Assembly: GCA_005877855.1 (NCBI GenBank)
Contig: VBOF01000183.1
Span: forward strand, 1-8,236
Length of the DNA: 8,236 nucleotides
From: Nitrospirota bacterium
Lineage (GTDB): Bacteria; Nitrospirota; Nitrospiria; Nitrospirales; NS-4
Direction: 5' to 3'
The notes under the pieces are model-generated. The model saw nothing but the letters and a program-made list of their open reading frames with translations, was not told the origin of the DNA and ran no database searches. A program made the position numbers and the translations under genes. Positions within the stretch are counted from its first letter, which is position 1. The number at the start of each line of letters is the position of its first letter. This document shows positions 1 to 5,784 of the stretch, one piece after another.

Positions 1-587
1 AACGTCTGATCGCAAAGATCAAAGACTGGCTTCTCATCGTAAAGCACTTGGATTTGGCAGCCACGAGTGACCACGTGCAGCGTGTGCCACTGATTCAGAT
101 GGAGCGTCTGGTCGAAGTTTTGTAACAAGTGGCGAATCCCTTTGACGATGCGATAGATCCGAATGTTCTGTTCCAGCGGGTTAGCCCTTGTCAGATAATA
201 ATTCCGGTCATCGGCGGCTCGCCAAATGAGGCCTCCCCCCATATCCCCTTTTCCCTCAATGGGCAGAAAGGAGACTTGAAGATCCAGATCGGAGGATGTG
301 GTTCCATCGATTAGTACTACCTTATAGGCGTGCTCCGCGCCCTTGCCCATCAACTGAGCGAGCACCTGAGGCAGACTTTTTGCCCTGTCTGTTCGAAGGA
401 CCTTCCATTCGCCAGCGGGCCGACCATCAAACAACGTACCGATCACAAAACCTTTGGGGAGGGTGCCTGGGAGGTCAACATCAAAATTCCATGTGCGGAT
501 AGAGTCTTCAGCCGAGGCCGACACACACAGTACAGTTAATGCAGTTGGGATCAACCACCAACCTGCTAATCTCACTGGAAGATTCAC
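1..587 (-). CDS. Exported ConA-like/DUF1080-type protein, GTG start, 3' end outside window
   Basis: Reading the minus strand from a GTG at 587 gives 195 uninterrupted codons to the window edge. An in-frame TAA lies three codons upstream, so the GTG is the first usable start; CAGGAG (598-603) sits 10 nt before it. Residues 1-26 are a Sec signal peptide: basic R6, hydrophobic core about 8-21, and an A-S-A cleavage site before E27. The mature part is beta-rich with many aromatic residues. The stretch GGGLIWRAADDRNYYLTRA (about 117-135), followed by IRIYRIVKG and later QWHTLHVV (166-173), matches the pattern of DUF1080/3-keto-disaccharide hydrolase and laminin-G-like (concanavalin A-like) domains as I know them. 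The usual role is carbohydrate binding or hydrolysis in the periplasm or outside the cell, but no catalytic residue can be assigned here. It lies 25 bp after the preceding exported-protein gene, so the two are probably co-transcribed. The gene is real with high likelihood; the enzymatic function is uncertain. Confidence 0.8.
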   Translation of the reverse strand, partial: MNLPVRLAGWWLIPTALTVLCVSASAEDSIRTWNFDVDLPGTLPKGFVIGTLFDGRPAGEWKVLRTDRAKSLPQVLAQLMGKGAEHAYKVVLIDGTTSSDLDLQVSFLPIEGKGDMGGGLIWRAADDRNYYLTRANPLEQNIRIYRIVKGIRHLLQNFDQTLHLNQWHTLHVVTRGCQIQVLYDEKPVFDLCDQT

Positions 588-612
588 TGAGGTTTATCTC
601 CTGTGCTGAGGG

Positions 613-1389
613 CTACCGCCAGGTTACTTCCTCCCAGTAAAGGTGAACGAAGGTTTGGAAGGGCGGGAAATTCTTATTGTTGGTTTCCTGGGAGCGGACC
701 CAGAGGTCGATCTCCATTCCTGCAGGATCGGTCTCTCCGCCGGGGAGCGTCCGTTTTACCGGATAGCGAACCTCTTGCGTTTTCGGATCACGGGATCGTT
801 CCATGAGCATGAAGTGGGCCGAGTAGTCTTTGTAGAGAATTTGATCGTTCTTAAACATCGTGGCCGTTCCCCATCCTGACAAGTACAGCCAGGTCTTCGG
901 ATATAGCGGATCGCCGTTCCCAGAATCGCCGTGCTCGTACACCCTGGTGGCAATTCCGCCATCTTGGTACGGCTTTGAAGCCGAAAAGCGATCGAATACA
1001 ATCTTGTACCGGTCTGACCCTTCGGTAAACTCAGCGATGACCTGACCCGTATTGGTGATTTCGTTTACGTCGATATCAATTGTGCCTTGCACCGCCTTCA
1101 AGTGTTTCCCGGCATAGTCAAGATGGTCCCATGGGGATTTGTCCTGCATGCCGCCGACCAGCGTGGTCTTTTGTCCTCGGATGCGAAACTGTCCGCTGTA
1201 ATAAGGATGTTCAACGGCCTTGAAGATACGGGTGCCTTCGTTGCCTTTCGGCGTCCCGAACTGTCCGGGTTCCTCGCCCAAAGACGTCCCAGCCATTAAA
1301 ACAAGGATCATGGTGCCCATCGCAGTGCTGAACCTCATGAGCATTCGTCGTCGCATGGAGGGTGCTCCTTTGTGCTCCTCGCTTCTCAT
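613..1389 (-). CDS. Exported protein of unknown function, first gene of the minus-strand operon
   Basis: This is a 258-residue protein from the ATG at 1389, or 247 residues from the ATG at 1356; both starts have good Shine-Dalgarno sequences. The frame stays open to 1617 but would then run into divergent chrB, so that extension is rejected. The N-terminus has a basic run (MRRRMLMR, residues 12-19 of the long form), a hydrophobic core (about 23-37) and a likely cleavage near TSLG/EE, with no lipobox cysteine. The mature protein has no cysteine, is rich in Tyr, Trp, Asp and Gly, and looks beta-stranded: for example GTIDIDVNEI, RYKIVFDRF, TWLYLSGWGTATMF and the C-terminal TFVHLYWEEVTWR. I do not recognise the family and assign no function. 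It lies divergent from chrB across a shared regulatory region and is followed after 25 bp by a second exported-protein gene. A periplasmic or secreted protein produced under ChrB control is a reasonable inference. Confidence 0.82.
   Translation of the reverse strand: MRSEEHKGAPSMRRRMLMRFSTAMGTMILVLMAGTSLGEEPGQFGTPKGNEGTRIFKAVEHPYYSGQFRIRGQKTTLVGGMQDKSPWDHLDYAGKHLKAVQGTIDIDVNEITNTGQVIAEFTEGSDRYKIVFDRFSASKPYQDGGIATRVYEHGDSGNGDPLYPKTWLYLSGWGTATMFKNDQILYKDYSAHFMLMERSRDPKTQEVRYPVKRTLPGGETDPAGMEIDLWVRSQETNNKNFPPFQTFVHLYWEEVTWR
1365..1371 (-). promoter_or_regulatory. Second Shine-Dalgarno, for the alternative start at 1356
   Basis: On the minus strand this reads AAAGGAG, 8 nt before an in-frame ATG at 1356, whose product begins directly with a compact signal peptide (MRRRMLMRF). 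Both starts keep the signal sequence, so they differ only by 11 residues ahead of it. Confidence 0.45.
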
Positions 1390-1393
1390 GTCC

Positions 1394-1402
1394 ACCTCCT
1401 TT
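1394..1402 (-). promoter_or_regulatory. Strong Shine-Dalgarno for the upstream start (1389)
   Basis: On the minus strand this reads AAAGGAGGT, almost the full complement of the 16S 3' end, 4-5 nt before the ATG at 1389. It is the better of two ribosome-binding sites and the main reason for choosing the longer protein form. Confidence 0.6.
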
Positions 1403-1465
1403 GTGTCCTCAACTCCTCGCTCTATCTGCCCCTGGCTAAATGAAACTCTTAAGGACTGAACAATT

Positions 1466-1487
1466 ATTTGTAACATATGTTGCAAAT
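1466..1487. promoter_or_regulatory. 22-bp inverted repeat, candidate operator (possibly for ChrB)
   Basis: The two 11-nt arms are ATTTGTAACAT and ATGTTGCAAAT. Ten of the eleven pairs are complementary; the only mismatch is T1471 against G1482. It is centred on CATATG. A further TGCAA copy at 1491-1495 lies 10 bp, about one helical turn, after the TGCAA at 1481-1485. Its place between two divergent genes, one of them a ChrB-type regulator, and its overlap with a candidate promoter make it a likely protein-binding site. That ChrB is the ligand is inference. Confidence 0.55.
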
Positions 1488-1495
1488 TTCTGCAA
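1467..1495 (-). promoter_or_regulatory. Candidate promoter of the minus-strand exported-protein operon
   Basis: On the minus strand a -35-like TTGCAG (1495-1490) is followed after 17 nt by a -10-like TACAAA (1472-1467). Matches to the sigma-70 consensus are 3/6 and 4/6, so it is only moderate. The spacing is ideal, and it lies about 80 bp before the first start codon. The palindrome at 1466-1487 covers its -10 and most of its spacer. Confidence 0.35.
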
Positions 1496-1498
1496 TAT
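1468..1498 (+). promoter_or_regulatory. Weak candidate promoter for chrB
   Basis: A -35-like TTGTAA (1468-1473) precedes TGCAATAT (1491-1498), which could serve as a -10 with a TG extension; the spacing is 17-19 nt depending on alignment. Transcription would start some 15 nt before the chrB ATG, giving a very short leader, consistent with the missing ribosome-binding site. The match is poor and the call tentative. Confidence 0.2.
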
Positions 1499-1519
1499 AC
1501 GTTAAGCTCCTTAACCATT

Positions 1520-2473
1520 ATGGGGTGGGTGGTGTTTTCATACTCGCTGCCGTCCAAGGCGTCCTCAAGTCCACGGGTCGCGTTGTGGCGTCGGTTGCAG
1601 CGGTTAGGGGCGATCACTCCTAAGGCCGGGGTTTATGTTCTTCCTGATCGGGACGAGTGTGTAGAGGCCTTTCAGTGGCTGGCCCAGGAAGTTCAGCAGG
1701 CGAAGGGGGAGGCCGTGGTAATGCGCGTGGAGCGGTTTGAAGGACTGACCGATCCGCAGATCATCGAACTGTTCCGTGATTCGTGCAGAAAGAAATACTC
1801 GGAAATTGAATTAGAAGCAGCAAATGTCGAAAAAGCCCTCCGCGCTATAAAGAAATCGAGGAACAACTCAGAAATCCTGGAGCGCCTGGAGAAGCTACAA
1901 AAAAAGTATACGGAGGTGGCTCAGGTGGACTTCTTCGAGTCTTCTGAAGGAGCAGGTGTTGCCTCACAGATACGCAGTATCCAGCAAGCCCTCCGTCAAG
2001 GGTCATCATCTGACCCAACAGTTGCCTCAGTCACGCTTTCAGAGTACCGAGACAGGCGCTGGGTCACACGGCCGCGCCCCCATGTCGATCGGCTTGCGTG
2101 CGCCTGGCTCATTCGTCAATTTATCGATCCGAAAGCTGAGATCCGCTACGCTACCGACCCCCAGCCTGATGAAGTCACATTCGACATGCGAGGCGCCGAA
2201 TTCGGACACAAGGGTGATCGCTGCACGTTCGAAACGATGCTCTCTGCGTTCAACTTGAATGAACCCGCGCTGCATGTAGTCGCGGAGATTGTCCATGACA
2301 TAGACCTTCGGGACGGCCGTTATGCGCGACCGGAAGCCGAGGGGATCGACATCATTCTGAAGGGTTGGTTGCTGGCAGGACTCTCAGACAGTGAACTCGA
2401 ATCGCGAGGTGTTGCGTTGTTTGACGGCCTCTACACTGCTTTTTCACGCCGCCCACGGCTGGCAGGACGTTAG
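1520..2473 (+). CDS. chrB: ChrB, chromate-resistance regulatory protein
   Basis: This 317-residue protein has the usual two-part ChrB layout and family length. Residues 1-90 are the ChrB N-terminal domain, with the recognisable WRRLQRLGAITPKAGVYVLPD (23-43) and the following EAFQWLAQEV. Residues 91-140 are a charged, predicted helical/coiled-coil stretch ending in QVDFFE. Residues 178-309 are the ChrB C-terminal domain, with RWVTRPRPHVDRLACAWLIR (180-199), FDMRGAEFGH (221-230) and IVHDIDLRDGRY (257-268). Conserved-looking Cys and His residues include H188, C194, H230, C235 and H259. Known ChrB proteins act in the cytoplasm as chromate-responsive regulators of chr genes, normally next to the chrA transporter. 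No chrA is present here; an RND operon begins 80 bp downstream. The ATG at 1520 has no Shine-Dalgarno sequence before it, but it places the conserved N-terminus where expected. The coiled-coil segment is more A-rich than its surroundings. Family assignment is firm; the regulatory target is inferred. Confidence 0.9.
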   Translation: MGWVVFSYSLPSKASSSPRVALWRRLQRLGAITPKAGVYVLPDRDECVEAFQWLAQEVQQAKGEAVVMRVERFEGLTDPQIIELFRDSCRKKYSEIELEAANVEKALRAIKKSRNNSEILERLEKLQKKYTEVAQVDFFESSEGAGVASQIRSIQQALRQGSSSDPTVASVTLSEYRDRRWVTRPRPHVDRLACAWLIRQFIDPKAEIRYATDPQPDEVTFDMRGAEFGHKGDRCTFETMLSAFNLNEPALHVVAEIVHDIDLRDGRYARPEAEGIDIILKGWLLAGLSDSELESRGVALFDGLYTAFSRRPRLAGR

Positions 2474-2553
2474 AGGAAACGATGTTGTTATATTGATGGT
2501 GGGCAATTGACTCTCGTTGAATCACTCCGAATTTTACTTTAGGATGTACTGGC
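2474..2553 (+). promoter_or_regulatory. 80-bp gap between chrB and the RND operon, possible internal promoter
   Basis: The gap contains TTGACT (2507-2512), a good -35 match, but the following T-rich TTTTACTTT (2532-2540) gives only a poor -10 at 18-20 nt or more. A weak Shine-Dalgarno, TAGGA (2540-2544), lies 9 nt before the RND start. ATGTTG (2482-2487) matches six bases of the upstream palindrome arm, which may be chance. No hairpin terminator follows chrB, so read-through into the RND genes is possible. Confidence 0.2.
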
Positions 2554-5500
2554 ATGGTTAGAGCCGCATTGAAGAACCCCTATGCGGTCGTGGCGATCAG
2601 CCTGATCGTCGTGATCCTGGGGGTGGTGTCCTACCAGAAGATGGTCCGGGACATCTTCCCCGAGATCAACGTTCCGGTGGTGGCGGTCGCCACGTTCTAC
2701 AAAGGGATGGGTCCTTCCGAGATGGAGGGGGCCGTCACGCTTCGGCTCGAGCAGCTTTTCCTTCAGGCCAGCTACGTTGAGCACATGGAGTCCCGCTCTC
2801 TCCCTGGCGTCAGCCTGATCAAGATCTATTTCCATCCCAATTACAATGTCGACGCCGGCTTGGCCGAGATCACCAGCCTGGCGTATTCGGCTCTCCGGTT
2901 CATGCCGAAAGGCATGTTCCCGCCGACGATCATCAAGTTTGGCGCGCAGAACCTGCCGATCGCCAACCTGACCTTGAGCAGCAACACCCTCAGCGAGAAG
3001 GAGGTTCGCGACATCGCCTATTTCTCAGTCCGCCCGCAGTTGGGCACGGTCCAGGGAGTTTCGCTTCCGCCTACGTTCGGTGGAGCGGTGCGGCAGATCA
3101 CGGTCTTTCTCAATCGCGAGAAGATGCTGGCGCGCGGGATCAGCACGAACGATGTCATCAAGGCGGTCAACGCAGAAAACCTCCTGACCCCGACGGGGAA
3201 CGTCAAGATCGGCGACTTCGACTACAACGTGTACAGCAATAGCATCGTTTCGCTCGTCAAGGAGATGAATGACTTTCCGGTGAAGGTGATGAACGGAGTC
3301 CCGATCTACTTGAAGGATGTGGGGACGGCGGCTGATTCCACGGCGGTCCAGGTGAACATTGTTCGGGTGAACGGACGGCGGTCCGTGTACGTGCCGATCC
3401 TCAAGCAGGCGGGCGCCAACACCCTGGCCGTGCTCGATGGCGTTCGGGAGGCTTTGCCCAAGCTGAAAGGGCTGCCGGCTGATCTGGAGGTGAAACTGCT
3501 GTTTGATCAATCCCTCTATATCCGTCAGGCGCTCGCGACCGTGGAGCATGAGATGCTCCTGGGCGGGGGGCTGGCCTGCGTGATGATCCTGCTGTTCCTC
3601 GGCAGTGTCAGATCCATGCTCATCATCGCGCTGGCCATTCCGCTGTCCATCACCACCGCCTTGGTGTTGCTCTACTTTACCGGCCACACCATTAACATCA
3701 TGACATTGGGCGGGCTGGCCCTGGCTGTGGGCACGTTGGTGGATAACTCCATCGTCGTGTTGGAGAACATCCACCGGCATAAGGAGATGGGCAAGTCGGC
3801 ATGGGAAGCCGCTGCGGATGGGGCCTCGGAAGTCGCGCTGCCGCTGCTGGTGATCACGGTCAGCATTCTGATCGTCTATCTGCCGATCATGTTCTTCACC
3901 GGCACGATCCGGTTTCTGTTCATCCCGCTGGCCCTGGCGGTGGCATACGCCATGGGCGCCTCGTATGTAGCATCGCTGACCGTGGCGCCGGTTGCCATCG
4001 CTGCCACTCATCGGACAGAGGGACACTCCCTTGCGGAACCTGAAGCGAAGGACTCGCGCTTCACTTCCTTCGAGCGCTTCGCAGCGGGGTATGGAGCGTT
4101 TCTGCAATGGGGGCTGCGCCACAAAACCCTTGTCATCGTCCCAGTGGTAGTGGTGTTTGCCGGGACGATGGCAATGGCGCCGCGTTTGGCTACGGAATTT
4201 TTCCCCAAGGTGGACGCCGGCGAGTTCATCTTGCATGTGGCCGCGCCAGAAGGAACACGCCTGGAAAAGACCGAGGCAATTGTGGGAAAGGTCGAGGAGA
4301 TCGTCCGTCATGTCATTCCTCCGGCTGAGTTGAATCAGGTTGTCTCCAACATCGGCTTGCCCCAAGGGTGGATGGTGCTGTACACGCCGGTCGCCGGCCC
4401 GCACCAGGCCTTCGTCCTGGTCAGTCTTGTCAAGGGACACACAGGACGAACGGACGAGTACATCAACCGAATCAGGGCCGACCTCAGACGTGATTTGCCA
4501 GGCATGAAGCTCTCTTTTCAGACGGGAGGGGTGGTGAGCGACGTGATCAACGCCGGCCTTCCAGCACCAGTTGATATCAAGGTCAGTGGTGAGAAGTTTA
4601 CCGATTTGAATGAGACAGCGAAGAAGATTCGTGACGTTGTGGCTTCTGTTCCTGGGACACTCGATGTCCGGGTGCGGCAGGGTATGGACTATCCGGAGAT
4701 CCACTTGAACGTGGACCATGTGAAGGCGGGATTGCTGGGCTTGACCGAGCAACAGGTACTTGCGGATGTGGTCGCGGGATTGAGTTCGAACATCAGCGGC
4801 GACCCAGGGTATTGGATCGACCCCAAGACCAACAACGCCTATTTTGTAGTGGCCCAATATCCCGAGCAGAACCTGACGCGGTTTGAAGACTTCCTGTTGA
4901 CTCCTCTGGTCGGGGCGCGCATCACCGATCTGCCGATCACGGTGGTTGGCGCAGGCCGGCTTGGCGGCTCGACCTTCTCGCTCCAGAACACGCCGTTCGC
5001 GGGCATGCCGACCTTGCCTTCCAGTGGCCTGTATGCCGGCGATGGGCATAGGCTACCGGTCCTGCTCAAGGATGTGGTGACGATGGAGCGGAAAACCGGC
5101 CCAGAGACGATTGATCATTACGACTTGCAGCGCACTGTGGATGTGATGTTTGGCGTGGCTGGCAATGACCTCGGGACCGTAGCCCGGCGGGTTGAGCACG
5201 CTCTGGCCGGTGTGACGCTGCCCAAGGACGTGACGATGGTGATGAAAGGGGAACTCGACAGCATGCGCGCGACCATTCGAGGTTTCGCCGCGACGCTGCC
5301 GCTTGCAGCTCTGTTGGTCTATCTCGTCATGGTGGGGCTGTTCCGCTCGTATCGCGACCCGCTCGTGATTCTGGTGGCCGTGCCGCTGGGGTTCATCGGG
5401 GTCGTCTGGATGCTGCTGCTCACGCACACCTCGGTGAATCTGGAATCGCTGATCGGCTCCTTGATGATGATCGGGATCGTCGTGTCGAACAGCATCCTGG

Positions 5501-5784
5501 TGGTGGACTTCGCCAATGTGCTCATGCGCCGGGGCGTACCGGTCCAAGAGGCTGTCGTGCAGGCCGGTCGCCTGCGGCTGCGGCTGATGACGGCGTTGGC
5601 GACATGCTTGGGTCTGCTCCCTATGGCTGTCGGGTTTGGCGAGGGTGCGGAAGCCAATGAGCCCCTGGCCCGCGCCGTGATCGGCGGGGTCGCGGTTTCG
5701 TGCGTGATGACATTGCTCGTGGTCCCGATCCTGCACAGCATGGCCGCCCGTGCGCCGAATGGAAGGGCATCCCATGTCCCCTGA
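2554..5784 (+). CDS. RND-family efflux pump, inner-membrane permease subunit
   Basis: This 1076-residue protein has the length and layout of an AcrB/CzcA-type RND pump, a proton-driven inner-membrane exporter that works with an adaptor and an outer-membrane channel. TM1 is at about 11-28, a periplasmic porter/docking domain spans about 30-330, TM2-TM6 about 335-480, TM7 about 524-542, a second porter domain about 545-905, and TM8-TM12 about 911-1062. The family signature VRDIFPEINVPVV is at 31-43. TM4 reads GTLVDNSIVVLENI (393-406): D397 matches AcrB D407, while AcrB D408 is replaced by N398. TM10 reads IVVSNSILVVDFA (975-987), so AcrB K940 is replaced by S978. By alignment around LMTALAT, R1006 and T1013 match AcrB R971 and T978. 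The CzcA DFG-x-x-x-D TM4 motif is absent (A391 at the CzcA D402 position), which argues against a classical heavy-metal pump. It is first in the operon and overlaps the adaptor gene by 11 bp. Substrate unknown. Confidence 0.93.
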   Translation: MVRAALKNPYAVVAISLIVVILGVVSYQKMVRDIFPEINVPVVAVATFYKGMGPSEMEGAVTLRLEQLFLQASYVEHMESRSLPGVSLIKIYFHPNYNVDAGLAEITSLAYSALRFMPKGMFPPTIIKFGAQNLPIANLTLSSNTLSEKEVRDIAYFSVRPQLGTVQGVSLPPTFGGAVRQITVFLNREKMLARGISTNDVIKAVNAENLLTPTGNVKIGDFDYNVYSNSIVSLVKEMNDFPVKVMNGVPIYLKDVGTAADSTAVQVNIVRVNGRRSVYVPILKQAGANTLAVLDGVREALPKLKGLPADLEVKLLFDQSLYIRQALATVEHEMLLGGGLACVMILLFLGSVRSMLIIALAIPLSITTALVLLYFTGHTINIMTLGGLALAVGTLVDNSIVVLENIHRHKEMGKSAWEAAADGASEVALPLLVITVSILIVYLPIMFFTGTIRFLFIPLALAVAYAMGASYVASLTVAPVAIAATHRTEGHSLAEPEAKDSRFTSFERFAAGYGAFLQWGLRHKTLVIVPVVVVFAGTMAMAPRLATEFFPKVDAGEFILHVAAPEGTRLEKTEAIVGKVEEIVRHVIPPAELNQVVSNIGLPQGWMVLYTPVAGPHQAFVLVSLVKGHTGRTDEYINRIRADLRRDLPGMKLSFQTGGVVSDVINAGLPAPVDIKVSGEKFTDLNETAKKIRDVVASVPGTLDVRVRQGMDYPEIHLNVDHVKAGLLGLTEQQVLADVVAGLSSNISGDPGYWIDPKTNNAYFVVAQYPEQNLTRFEDFLLTPLVGARITDLPITVVGAGRLGGSTFSLQNTPFAGMPTLPSSGLYAGDGHRLPVLLKDVVTMERKTGPETIDHYDLQRTVDVMFGVAGNDLGTVARRVEHALAGVTLPKDVTMVMKGELDSMRATIRGFAATLPLAALLVYLVMVGLFRSYRDPLVILVAVPLGFIGVVWMLLLTHTSVNLESLIGSLMMIGIVVSNSILVVDFANVLMRRGVPVQEAVVQAGRLRLRLMTALATCLGLLPMAVGFGEGAEANEPLARAVIGGVAVSCVMTLLVVPILHSMAARAPNGRASHVP
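5761..5767 (+). promoter_or_regulatory. Shine-Dalgarno that sets the adaptor start at 5774
   Basis: GGAAGGG lies 6 nt before the ATG at 5774, inside the end of the pump gene. The other in-frame starts, GTG 5750 and ATG 5759, have no comparable site. This supports translational coupling of pump and adaptor. Confidence 0.5.

Noticed and set aside
129..539. Three overlapping plus-strand ORFs of 61-69 residues
   Set aside because: They overlap one another in different frames, show no family pattern and lie opposite the GTG-started exported-protein gene.
1390..1617. N-terminal extension of the minus-strand exported protein up to 1617
   Set aside because: It would run through the divergent intergenic region and into chrB, and would bury the signal peptide some 90 residues inside the protein.
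3025..5049. 674-residue ORF antisense to the pump gene
   Set aside because: Its product is rich in His, Gln, Arg and Asp with no domain pattern, as expected for the complement of a GC-rich gene. The sense strand encodes a clear full-length RND protein.
2554..5784. Calling the pump CzcA (heavy-metal RND)
   Set aside because: The TM4 DFG-x-x-x-D signature of metal pumps is absent, and the adaptor has no metal-binding extension; proximity to chrB alone does not justify the name.
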